From an uncultured Granulicella sp. (lineage in GTDB: Bacteria; Acidobacteriota; Terriglobia; Terriglobales; Acidobacteriaceae), in assembly GCA_937873145.1 (NCBI GenBank), contig CALMVK010000034.1, forward strand, positions 1 to 36,834: a stretch of DNA of 36,834 nt, read 5' to 3'. Numbering within the stretch: position 1 is the stretch's first letter; the number at the start of each line of letters is the position of its first letter. This document shows positions 8,837 to 17,736 of this stretch, piece after piece. Below the pieces are notes generated by a model. The model saw nothing but the letters and a program-made list of their open reading frames with translations. It was not told where the DNA came from and ran no database searches. The translations under genes were made by a program, and so were the position numbers.

Positions 8837-9508
8837 ATGCCTTCGTATCTGCTGCAGGATCAGCTCGACGCCATCACCGCACGCACCCGGGCACTGGTGC
8901 AACCGGAGCGCCTCGCCCTCTCCGAGACCGCCACCGCCGAGCTCTTCGCCTCCGGCATTGAAGGACGCGTGCTTCCGGTCGGCGCCTCCGCTCCGTCGTT
9001 CGCGCTCGACGATGCCTCGACCGGCAGACCCGTCTCTTCCGCCGACCTGCTTGCCCTCGGTCCGCTGGTCGTCAAGTTTTTCCGCGGCCGCTGGGATCCT
9101 TATTGCGTTACCGAGCTCGAACGCTGGCGCGACCTGCATCCCAGACTTCGCCAGAAACATGTTCTGTTTGTCGCCATCTCTCCGCAGACGCGCCGCCAAA
9201 ACGACTTTGCCGTTCAGCAGCACGGCCTTCCCTTTCCTGTGCTCTCCGATCCTGGCAGCGTACTCGCGGCCGGCTTCGGTTTGGCCCATACGATTCCTCC
9301 GCGCGACCGCCGCTACTACCAGTCCATCCTCGTCAACATTCCATTCGCCAACTCCGGCCTTAGCTACGACACCGCGCCCGACTCCGCCTGGCGTCTGCCC
9401 CTGCCCGGCCTCTTCCTCCTCCAGCCCGACCGCACCCTGGCCTTCTCAAAAGCCTTCGCCGACTCCCGCGTCAGGCCTGAACCCGAGGATTTGTTAGCCC
9501 TGCTCTAA
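8837..9508 (+). CDS. Peroxiredoxin-like / AhpC-TSA family protein
   Basis: LPVGASAPSFALDDASTGRPVSSADLLALGPLVVKFFRGRWDPYCVTELERWRDL...VAISPQ...FPVLSDPGSVLAAGFGL. Confidence 0.85.
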   Translation: MPSYLLQDQLDAITARTRALVQPERLALSETATAELFASGIEGRVLPVGASAPSFALDDASTGRPVSSADLLALGPLVVKFFRGRWDPYCVTELERWRDLHPRLRQKHVLFVAISPQTRRQNDFAVQQHGLPFPVLSDPGSVLAAGFGLAHTIPPRDRRYYQSILVNIPFANSGLSYDTAPDSAWRLPLPGLFLLQPDRTLAFSKAFADSRVRPEPEDLLALL

Positions 9509-9544
9509 TCTTCGTCGCATCTCTCTGCCTCGCGTCTGACAACT

Positions 9545-9841
9545 ATGGCCAGCAAACCTGCTCCTCCGCAGCTCGACGACGAACGTTTCCATTCGATCAC
9601 GCGTGTGCTCGCCGATCCACGCCGCTTCGCCATCCTCCAGCAGATCGCCTCCTGCGACGGCATCGTGGCGTGTAGCGCGCTTACCGTTCAGTCCGAGATC
9701 AGCCCGGCCACCATCTCCCACCATCTCAAGGAGCTCACTGAAGCCGGTCTCATCGAAGCGAAACGCGACGGCCGCTCCATGCACCTTTCCTTTCGCCGCG
9801 ACCTTTGGCACGTTTACTGCCAGCGGCTCGCCGCACTGTAA
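9545..9841 (+). CDS. ArsR-family HTH transcriptional regulator
   Basis: RFHSITRVLADPRRFAILQQIAS...ISPATISHHLKELTEAGLIEAKRDGRSMHLSFRRD is the ArsR winged helix. Confidence 0.9.
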   Translation: MASKPAPPQLDDERFHSITRVLADPRRFAILQQIASCDGIVACSALTVQSEISPATISHHLKELTEAGLIEAKRDGRSMHLSFRRDLWHVYCQRLAAL

Positions 9842-9929
9842 GAAGAACCCTTGAATCGTTCTGGAATCTTCGCCATCTTTTAGATGAACGTCGAACTATT
9901 CGATACATCTCGAACAAAAGGCAACGAAC

Positions 9930-10673
9930 ATGGGGAAACTTACAGGTAAGGTCGCAGTCGTCACCGGAGCTTCAAAGGGCATCGGCGCGGCCATCGCAAA
10001 GGAACTCGGCGCGCAGGGCGCATCGGTCGTCGTCCACTACGCCTCCAGCAAGGAAGGCGCGGACAGGGTTGTCGCCGCAATCGTTGAGGGAGGCGGCACG
10101 GCGGTCGCCATCGGCGGCAGTGTTGCAAAGAGCGCCGAAATCAATACCCTCTTCGCCGAGGTCAAGAAGACCTACGGAAAGCTCGACATCCTGGTCAACA
10201 ACGCCGGCGTGTATCCTTTTACCCCGATCGACCAGGTCACCGAAGAGGTGATTCAACAGGTGTTTTCGATCAACGTAACCGGCCTGCTGCTCGCCATCAA
10301 GGCCTCCCTCCCGCTCTTTCCCTCGACCGGAGGAAGCATCATCAACATCGGCTCGATCGCTTCCGTGCTGGCCAGTCCCTCGATGTCGGTGTATAACGGC
10401 ACCAAAGGCGCGGTCGACTCAATCACGCGTACCTTGGCAAAAGAACTCGGTTCCAGAGATATCCGGGTAAATTCCATCAACCCGGGCCCCATCGTCACCG
10501 AAGGGTCGGCTTCGCTTGTCGAAGGGGATTTTGCCAAGGCACTGATCGCGCAGACACCGCTCGCGAGAATCGGCAAGCCAGAAGATGTTGCCCCTATCGT
10601 GACCATGCTGGCCTCGGACGACGCACAGTGGATTACCGGCGACCTGATCCAGGTGAGCGGCGGCCTCCGTTAA
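9930..10673 (+). CDS. Short-chain dehydrogenase/reductase (3-oxoacyl-ACP reductase-like)
   Basis: GKVAVVTGASKGIGAAIAKELGAQGA, NNAG, YNGTKGAVDSITRTLAKELG, SGGLR C-terminus. Confidence 0.93.
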   Translation: MGKLTGKVAVVTGASKGIGAAIAKELGAQGASVVVHYASSKEGADRVVAAIVEGGGTAVAIGGSVAKSAEINTLFAEVKKTYGKLDILVNNAGVYPFTPIDQVTEEVIQQVFSINVTGLLLAIKASLPLFPSTGGSIINIGSIASVLASPSMSVYNGTKGAVDSITRTLAKELGSRDIRVNSINPGPIVTEGSASLVEGDFAKALIAQTPLARIGKPEDVAPIVTMLASDDAQWITGDLIQVSGGLR

Positions 10674-10686
10674 CAAGGTTTTCTTG

Positions 10687-10793
10687 CCTAGGGAGACTCT
10701 GATTAAGTTCTGTGGCGGCAGTGCAAAACGCAGATTCCCTGCGGGAATGACAACAAAGAAACGTTGAGACGGACTAAATCAGAGGATCCCTAG
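10687..10793. mobile_element. MITE-like non-autonomous element with imperfect terminal inverted repeats
   Basis: Left end CTAGGGAGACTCTGATTAAGT (10688-10708) against the reverse complement of the right end CTAGGGATCCTCTGATTTAGT (10773-10793): 18/21 matches. Internal perfect hairpin ATTCCCTGCGGGAAT. No ORF. Confidence 0.6.
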
Positions 10794-10837
10794 ACTGTTT
10801 CTTGGACTGATCTGTTATGGGAAACCCACCGTACAAC

Positions 10838-10866
10838 GGCCCGCACTTCTGCTGAGAGTGCGGGCC
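10838..10866 (-). terminator. Strong hairpin downstream of pgi, possible terminator
   Basis: GGCCCGCACT-TCTGCTGAG-AGTGCGGGCC: 10-bp perfect stem just beyond the pgi stop (10878). Confidence 0.6.
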
Positions 10867-10877
10867 ATCGCGGCAGC

Positions 10878-12509
10878 TTACTTGTTTTTGCGGTAGCGCT
10901 CGATCAACGCATTGGTCGAGGTATCATGGGTCAAGGCAGCATCGCCCTCCAGTTCACCGAGAATGCGCGTCGCCAGCACCTTGCCCAACTCCACGCCCCA
11001 CTGGTCGAAGGAGTCGATGTTCCAGATCGCGCCCTGGGTGAACACGCTGTGCTCATAGAGCGCGACCAGCGTACCCAGCAGCTTCGGCGTCAGCTCCTCG
11101 GCCAGGATCACGTTTGAGGGCCGGTTGCCTTCAAACACCCGATGCGGCACCAGCCAATCCGCTGTGCCCTCCGCCTTCACCTGCTCGGCTGTCTTACCGA
11201 AGGCCAGTGCCTCCGCCTGCGCGAAGACGTTGGCCATCAACATGTCGTGATGACGACCGAGCGGGTTCAACGACTTGAAGAATCCGATAAAGTCGCAGGG
11301 AATCAGACGCGTGCCCTGGTGGATCAACTGGTAGAACGAGTGCTGCCCGTTGGTTCCCGGCTCGCCCCAGTAGATTGGGCCCGTCTCGGTTGAGACATGC
11401 GCTCCCTCGAGCGTTACATGCTTGCCGTTCGACTCCATCGTCAACTGCTGCAGGTACGCCGGAAAGCGCTTGAGGTACTGCTCATAGGGCAGAATCGCCA
11501 TCGTCTGCGCATCGAAGAAGTCCGTGTACCAGACCGTCAAAAGACCCAGCAGCACGGGTAAATTCTGAGCAAACGGCGTCGTTCGGAAGTGCACATCCAT
11601 GGCATGAAATCCGGCGAGCATCTCGCGGAATTGATCCGGCCCAATCGCCAGCATGGTCGACAAGCCGATTGCCGAATCCATCGAGTAGCGTCCGCCTACC
11701 CAATCCCAGAAGCCGAACATGTTCTCCGTGTCGATGCCGAACTTCGCGACCTCCTTGGCATTGGTCGAGATCGCCACAAAGTGCTTGGCGATCGCTGCGT
11801 CGTCCTTCAGGGTCGCCAGCGCCCACTCTCGCGCCGAGTGCGCGTTGGTCATCGTCTCCTGCGTGGTAAAGGTCTTCGACGCGACCAGGAAGAGCGTCTC
11901 GTCCGCGTTCAGGTCCCGCACCGCTTCAACGAAGTCCGTGCCATCCACATTCGACACAAACCGGAACGTCTTCTCGCGATCCGAGTAGTGCCGGAGCGCC
12001 TCATACGCCATCACCGGCCCCAGATCCGAGCCGCCGATGCCGATGTTCACCACGTTCTTGATGCGCTTGCCGGTGAACCCCTTCCACTCGCCCGAGCGCA
12101 CCTTGTCGGCGAAGCCGGACATCTTGTCGAGGACCTGGTGCACCTCCGGCACCACGTCCTGCCCGTCGACCACGATCGACTCACCCCTGGGCGCGCGCAG
12201 AGCCACATGCAGCACCGCGCGTCCCTCGGTGACATTGATCTTGTCGCCGCGAAACATCGCCTCGATCTTGTCTTTGAGCCCGCACTCCTCGGCCAATTGC
12301 ATCAGTAGCTTGAGTGTCGTATCGTCCACGCGGTTCTTCGAGTAATCCAGGAACAGCCCCGCCGCCTCCGCGGTATAGCGCGTTCCGCGCGCCGGATCGG
12401 CCGCAAACAGCTCCTTGAGTTGCTTACCCTCAAGTTCCTCGTGGTGCGCCGTGAGCGCCTTCCATGCCTCGCGATCGAAAAGTGCCGTTCCCTGCGATTC
12501 CGTAACCAT
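10878..12509 (-). CDS. pgi: Glucose-6-phosphate isomerase
   Basis: [90 protein letters not shown]. Start chosen at MVTESQG. Confidence 0.97.
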   Translation of the reverse strand: MVTESQGTALFDREAWKALTAHHEELEGKQLKELFAADPARGTRYTAEAAGLFLDYSKNRVDDTTLKLLMQLAEECGLKDKIEAMFRGDKINVTEGRAVLHVALRAPRGESIVVDGQDVVPEVHQVLDKMSGFADKVRSGEWKGFTGKRIKNVVNIGIGGSDLGPVMAYEALRHYSDREKTFRFVSNVDGTDFVEAVRDLNADETLFLVASKTFTTQETMTNAHSAREWALATLKDDAAIAKHFVAISTNAKEVAKFGIDTENMFGFWDWVGGRYSMDSAIGLSTMLAIGPDQFREMLAGFHAMDVHFRTTPFAQNLPVLLGLLTVWYTDFFDAQTMAILPYEQYLKRFPAYLQQLTMESNGKHVTLEGAHVSTETGPIYWGEPGTNGQHSFYQLIHQGTRLIPCDFIGFFKSLNPLGRHHDMLMANVFAQAEALAFGKTAEQVKAEGTADWLVPHRVFEGNRPSNVILAEELTPKLLGTLVALYEHSVFTQGAIWNIDSFDQWGVELGKVLATRILGELEGDAALTHDTSTNALIERYRKNK

Positions 12510-12934
12510 ACGCTTCGCTGCCCTCCTGCCAAGGATAATCGACTCTGCACGGGATCGCATCCGTAGCCGCAGGACCTTGCCGCGGAGCCAACCAACAGGT
12601 CGTCCAGCTAACCCGGAGGGATGGGCAGGACACTCGCGGAGTTGGTGTCAGCTATCGGTGGGCTTGCTCGTTCTTCTGCTCGGATTGATGGAACTCGATC
12701 CTCGCTCTTTCCACCAGCGTTCTCTCCGGGGATCGCGGCTAGCCAGTTGTCTCCGCTCTACGCGAGTTGAAGATCTGTATTTCTACTCAGGCCCTTCAGG
12801 ATAGCCGGCGTTTCTTGCGATGGCGTGGAAGCGCACCTTGCGGTGCGGATGCATGTGCGTTTACCGTTATCTTAGTCCGTCTATCGCACAGGATCACCTC
12901 CGATCCCTGCGCTGGCGGCGAGAAGGAAGCACGT

Positions 12935-13783
12935 ATGTCCGCCTCAACGCCTGCTGACCCATCCCTTTCCACGACTGCTCCCACCACCCGTATTTCCCCT
13001 GCTTCCACCCTCGATCAGTACCAGGGCGATCCTAACTTCATGACCTCGCTCGCTCGCGGGCTGATCGTAATCCAGGCGTTTACCCAGCAGCATCCGCAGA
13101 TGACCATCTCCCAACTCTCGGTCAAAACGGGTCTCTCCCGCGCCGCCGTGCGCCGTTGCCTGTACACTCTGACGAAACTTGGCTTTGCCGGTCTGGAAGA
13201 CGGCCAGCGCTACGCTCTTCGCCCGCGTATGCTCTCACTTTCGCACACGTACACCACCTCCTCGACGCTCTCGACGGCCGCACAACCGATTCTGGAGCGC
13301 ATGTCGCAAACCTTCCGTGAGTCCTTTTCCGTCGCCACGCTCGACGGCCACGAGATTGTCTACATCGCGCGTACCCAGGTCCCTTCCCGCGTCATGGCGG
13401 TCGATCTTCACATCGGTTCGCGTCTGCCTGCCTATTGCACGTCCATGGGCCGCGTTCTGCTGGCCTATCTGCCTCCCGAGCAACTGGAGGCCTACCTGGG
13501 TAAAGCCGAGCTTACTCCTCACACCACCCGTACGATCACCTCCGCCGACAAGCTTCGTGCCGCGCTGCGTACCGTTCGCCGTTTGGGATACGCCATCGTC
13601 GACCAGGAACTGGAAGTCGGACTGCGTTCGCTCGCCGTACCCGTCTACGCTCCGTCTGGACGGGTCATCGCTACCATTAACCTGTCTGGAAACGCCCCCC
13701 GCATGCCGGTCTTCGACATGCAAACTCACTTTCTGACGCCTCTGCGAAATGCAGCCAACGAACTCAGCGCCTTTCTCCGGTAG
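12935..13783 (+). CDS. IclR-family transcriptional regulator
   Basis: SLARGLIVIQAFTQQHPQMTISQLSVKTGLSRAAVRRCLYTLTKLGF plus C-terminal domain DLHIGSRLPAYCTSMGRVLLAYLP...GYAIVDQELEVGLRSLAVPVYAPSG. Start chosen at MSASTPAD. Confidence 0.9.
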   Translation: MSASTPADPSLSTTAPTTRISPASTLDQYQGDPNFMTSLARGLIVIQAFTQQHPQMTISQLSVKTGLSRAAVRRCLYTLTKLGFAGLEDGQRYALRPRMLSLSHTYTTSSTLSTAAQPILERMSQTFRESFSVATLDGHEIVYIARTQVPSRVMAVDLHIGSRLPAYCTSMGRVLLAYLPPEQLEAYLGKAELTPHTTRTITSADKLRAALRTVRRLGYAIVDQELEVGLRSLAVPVYAPSGRVIATINLSGNAPRMPVFDMQTHFLTPLRNAANELSAFLR

Positions 13784-13890
13784 TCTCTGCCTTGGTTCCC
13801 CACGTCCACCTTCCCGGCTTCTGCCGTACTCTTATCCTGAGACGTTCTTGGAGGCAGGTAAACGCAACCGGCCTCTCCACCGTCGTATGA

Positions 13891-15135
13891 TTGCGCGCAT
13901 TGAGGGAAATACATTTGGCGTCCGTCTGCCGATATAACGAATTCGACTCCGAGAGCAAATACGCTTACCCCATCCGCAGCGCCGGACCAAGGCTCGATCT
14001 GGCGATTGTTCTTCCTACCTATAAGGAACGGGAGAATATCCCTCTTGTTCTCAATAAGTTGGACGATGCTCTCCAAGGGCTTGCCTGGGAAGCTATTTTT
14101 GTCGACGATGACTCCCCAGACGGCACCGCGGAGATCGTCAGCGCGCATGCCCGACTCGATAGCCGGGTACGCCTGATCCATCGCATCGGCCGTCGCGGGC
14201 TCTCCTCGGCCTGTATCGAAGGCATGCTTGCCACCTCCGCGCCGGTCGTCGCTGTGATGGACGCCGATCTTCAGCACGACGAGACGATTCTCCCTGTGAT
14301 GCTGCGGCGCCTGCAACTTGAGTCGCTGGATCTGGTTGTCGGCACCCGCAATGCTGAGGGAGGCAGCATGGGCGAGTTTGGCCGCGCACGCCGCTTCCTC
14401 AGCCGCAGCGGACAGAAGATCAGCCACTCCGTCTGCCGGTCCAAAGTTACCGACCCGATGAGCGGCTTTTTCCTGCTGCGCCAATCCTTTCTGCAGGAGG
14501 TGGTCCGCGAGATGCAGGGGCAAGGCTTCAAAATTCTAGTCGATCTCCTCGCCTCGAGTCCGCGTCCCGTCCGCCTCGCCGAGGTCGGTTATACCTTTCG
14601 CTCCCGCCGCTTCGGAGAGAGCAAACTGGACGTCGTTGTGGGTCTCGAGTACGTTTTTCTCATCCTAAATAGTTTGCTCGGCGGCATTATTCCTGTTCAA
14701 CTGGCGCTCTACCTGTTGATCGGCGCTCTCGGCCTTGCCATCCACCTCGTCACGCTTCTGACTCTCGTTCAGGCGGTACATCTGCATTTCGTCGCCGCGC
14801 AACTGATTGCCACCTTCGTGGCGATGGTCGAGAACTTCTCGCTTAACAATCGAATTACCTTCCGCGATCGCCGCTTTGCAGGCACGCAGATCTTCTCAGG
14901 AGGCGCACGATTTGTGCTCGCCTGCGGCTTTGGCGCCTGGGCCAATGTCGTCTTCGCGCACAGCCTGTGGCAGTCAGGCACCGAGTGGTATCTTGCGGGT
15001 CTCGCTGGAATCGTTCTAGGCTCAGTCTGGAATCTCTCGATTAGCAGCCTCTTCACCTGGGGCTTGCGGACGCGCACCCGGCGCGATGAGACGACACAGA
15101 CGGCTTTCGCGGATGAGGTTAAGGTCTCGCGTTGA
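13891..15135 (+). CDS. GT2 dolichol/polyprenyl-phosphate sugar synthase fused to GtrA-like membrane domain
   Basis: AIVLPTYKERENIPLVLNKLDDAL, FVDDDSPDGTAEIV, VMDADLQHDE, DPMSGFFLLRQ, then a four-TM GtrA-like region (VENFSLNNRITFRDR). Exact start uncertain. Confidence 0.9.
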   Translation: MRALREIHLASVCRYNEFDSESKYAYPIRSAGPRLDLAIVLPTYKERENIPLVLNKLDDALQGLAWEAIFVDDDSPDGTAEIVSAHARLDSRVRLIHRIGRRGLSSACIEGMLATSAPVVAVMDADLQHDETILPVMLRRLQLESLDLVVGTRNAEGGSMGEFGRARRFLSRSGQKISHSVCRSKVTDPMSGFFLLRQSFLQEVVREMQGQGFKILVDLLASSPRPVRLAEVGYTFRSRRFGESKLDVVVGLEYVFLILNSLLGGIIPVQLALYLLIGALGLAIHLVTLLTLVQAVHLHFVAAQLIATFVAMVENFSLNNRITFRDRRFAGTQIFSGGARFVLACGFGAWANVVFAHSLWQSGTEWYLAGLAGIVLGSVWNLSISSLFTWGLRTRTRRDETTQTAFADEVKVSR

Positions 15136-16400
15136 ACGACGAACGTCAACCAAACTCTTCCCGCATCGTCATCCTCCTTTGGGCTCTCGCTGCGATCACG
15201 ATCCTGCTGTGGGCAAGGCTTGGAGGCGTTGGTTGGGATGTTGCGATTTATCGCGCTGGCATGTTCTCGCTCCGCGCAGGACATGACCCTTACGCCGACG
15301 CCATCTCCATTCAGCGGCTATTCCACCAGCAACTCCAAGCAAATCCAAATTTGCTGGTCAACCAGGATCCTCCTTTCAGCTACGTCTACTCCCCTATTAC
15401 CCTTCCCCTACTACGCCTGATCGGTACGGTTCCTGTCTGGCTGAGCGGAACCCTCTACTACCTGCTTTACACCGCCGCTGCCCTGGCTCAGGTGTGGGTC
15501 ACCTTCCGTGCCGTCGAGCGCAGCGAGCGACCTTACTTTCGCTATTTGGCCCCTGTTGCCATCTTTTTTCCCGGCTTTTTAGCAGATGCCACCCTCATGA
15601 GCGGCAACATCGCCTATCTGCTGTACGCTGCCGTTCTCCTGACAGCCGTCTGGGGTTGGCAACGGGGAACCTGGCTATGGTTCTACCTTGCTGTCGTAGC
15701 CGCGAGCTGCGTAAAAATTCCCTTGCTCAGTCTGGTCTGCATCCCCCTTCTCTCAGCCCGGCGCCAGTGGCTTCCAGTTACCGTCACCGCAGCCACTGGA
15801 GTATTGCTTTTCGCCATTCAACCTTCCATCTGGCCCACCCTCTTCCGTCATTACCTTGAAGCTGTGGATCTGCAGTTCCGCTTCAATCGCGACTTCGGCT
15901 GCAGCCCTGCCGGTCTCTTTGGCGATGTCCTCTATGGCCGAGGCATTTCCTATTCGTTGGCTAGCATGATCTTCTTCCTTTGCTACGCTATCCCGTTGTT
16001 CGGCCTGCTCTTTTATCTGTCACGGCTGTATCTTCGTGGCAATTTCTCGCTTGCTCAGTGGATCCCGGTGATGCTTGTCGGGGTCATCCTTTTGAATCCA
16101 CGCATTATGGAGTACGACACGGCGCCATTGGCTTTGCCTCTGGCCCTGATTGCGTGGCGTTTTCTCTCGCGCTGGAGCAAACCTACACGCACCATCGTCT
16201 CTCTGTGTGTCCTATTTTTCACCGTCAACGCAGTCGGTGCGCTCGGCTGGAAGATGCGCAAGCTTACGGACGGACCGCTGCTTGTGCTCTTTTTTGCAGC
16301 CGGCACCTGGCACCTCCTGCAGTTTGCCCGTGAGCGCAAACTCCAGGAATCTCTGGCCGGGCAGGTGGAGACGCAGTCCACGGCGATGCTCCTCAACTAG
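15132..16400 (+). CDS. GT87-like (DUF2029) polytopic glycosyltransferase
   Basis: WDVAIYRAGMFSLRAGHDPYAD...PPFSYVYSPITLPLLRLIG and about 8-10 TM segments. TTG start overlaps the upstream stop (TTGA). Confidence 0.75.
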   Translation: MNDERQPNSSRIVILLWALAAITILLWARLGGVGWDVAIYRAGMFSLRAGHDPYADAISIQRLFHQQLQANPNLLVNQDPPFSYVYSPITLPLLRLIGTVPVWLSGTLYYLLYTAAALAQVWVTFRAVERSERPYFRYLAPVAIFFPGFLADATLMSGNIAYLLYAAVLLTAVWGWQRGTWLWFYLAVVAASCVKIPLLSLVCIPLLSARRQWLPVTVTAATGVLLFAIQPSIWPTLFRHYLEAVDLQFRFNRDFGCSPAGLFGDVLYGRGISYSLASMIFFLCYAIPLFGLLFYLSRLYLRGNFSLAQWIPVMLVGVILLNPRIMEYDTAPLALPLALIAWRFLSRWSKPTRTIVSLCVLFFTVNAVGALGWKMRKLTDGPLLVLFFAAGTWHLLQFARERKLQESLAGQVETQSTAMLLN

Positions 16401-16444
16401 GCAGCCTCTCGACAAAGACCCTGGTCTAAAATCTTCTTGCTTGA

Positions 16445-17707
16445 ATGATCGAAGTGCTTTGCTCCTTCGCGGTCAACCCGAAGCCTAGTCCAGGCGTCCA
16501 TTCAACCATAAGCTTCCTCATCTCTCTTACGTTAGATTATCGGAGCCGCAGGAAGCAGAATACAAGGGTTCTAGTTATCGCATCCACATCCACTCCTCTG
16601 GTCCCGGTATCTGCGATTCAGATAGATTCGCTGCCTGTCTTCGATCCCAGTCCTGTGGTGTTTGAGCTGTCACGTTGGTCGTATGTTCAATATTGCCTCC
16701 TCGTCTTGCTGCTTCCGATGCTTGCCATTCCGGCATGCATCACCTTTGGTGCCTCTGACTTCTTTCTTCATCACGGCGCCAGTGTCTGGGTGAAAGCCAA
16801 CGATGCCGTTTTTAGCATGCACAATCGCGATTGCGATGTGCTCATCTTCGGTGACTCCACGGCCATGACCGGGATCGACCCCGATCTTCTAACCGCATTA
16901 ACGGGCTTCCGCGTCTGCAATATCGCCGTCACCAACGCTGTGCTCGCCGTCACTGGCACCCTCACTCTAGACCGTTTTCTTGCTGCCAATGCCAAGCCAC
17001 GCATCCTCCTCTTTCAACTCTCCCCGGACGGCTTCGAACCTAGCCGAGAGGCTTGGCACAGCACAATCTATGCCGAAGGCATGCTTGAAGTGCTTCGCCA
17101 CGGAGACCGAGCGGCAAGCCGCCTTCTTCTTCTCTCCCATCCTCGCGAGTCCGCCGCATTCGCCGGGTATGCAGCTGGATTTGGCGCCTGGTACGTTCTG
17201 AGACAAGCCTGGTTCCACGTTACGCACAACCGGCCTGAAGAAGACACCATCCTCGTTCGCAATGGTTTTTTTACCCCTCCCGGACCTGCGCGCACCTCTT
17301 GCACTCCGCTGGACACACGCGTTTCTCTCATTGGTCAACAGTCCTCTAGCTTCTCCCGTGATCTAATTTCAAGCTTTCAGAGCCGTTATGCTCACCAAGC
17401 CAGCGTACTGCTTGTAAACGTTGCTCCCATTCCTGCATGTGACGGCAATCTCGCCGCGTATCAGACCGAGTTGCACGGAGTGACGTCAAACTCGCTCCAG
17501 GCTCTTCCCATCACACTGTTCAATGACGATCGTCACTATACGGCCAATGGTTCCAGGGTCGTCTCCTCTGCCATTGCCGGCGAGCTGAACACCGTTGCAA
17601 ACCGCACTCCCGCTCTTGATGATCGCTTGCCAGTCTCTCAAACCGTAGCTATGTTGCACCATATTCCTCCTCCCTCTTCTTATCGGCAGTTCGGCAACAA
17701 ACATTAG
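16445..17707 (+). CDS. Membrane-anchored SGNH/GDSL-like protein, probable O-acylation partner of the adjacent MBOAT
   Basis: One predicted TM, then DVLIFGDSTAMTGIDP (GDS-like block) and C-terminal DDRHYTANGSRVVSSAIAGEL (DxxH-like block). Start uncertain. Confidence 0.6.
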   Translation: MIEVLCSFAVNPKPSPGVHSTISFLISLTLDYRSRRKQNTRVLVIASTSTPLVPVSAIQIDSLPVFDPSPVVFELSRWSYVQYCLLVLLLPMLAIPACITFGASDFFLHHGASVWVKANDAVFSMHNRDCDVLIFGDSTAMTGIDPDLLTALTGFRVCNIAVTNAVLAVTGTLTLDRFLAANAKPRILLFQLSPDGFEPSREAWHSTIYAEGMLEVLRHGDRAASRLLLLSHPRESAAFAGYAAGFGAWYVLRQAWFHVTHNRPEEDTILVRNGFFTPPGPARTSCTPLDTRVSLIGQQSSSFSRDLISSFQSRYAHQASVLLVNVAPIPACDGNLAAYQTELHGVTSNSLQALPITLFNDDRHYTANGSRVVSSAIAGELNTVANRTPALDDRLPVSQTVAMLHHIPPPSSYRQFGNKH

Positions 17708-17736
17708 TGCAATCTAAATAAAAATTTAGAGATCTG

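Noticed and set aside
7869-9497. 542-aa plus-strand ORF antisense to the sugar isomerase and overlapping the peroxiredoxin-like gene
   Set aside because: Low-complexity Arg/Ser/Pro-rich translation, and both overlapped genes have clear family motifs; typical GC-rich shadow ORF.
11589-12308. 239-aa plus-strand ORF opposite pgi
   Set aside because: His/Arg-rich shadow ORF; pgi is unambiguous.
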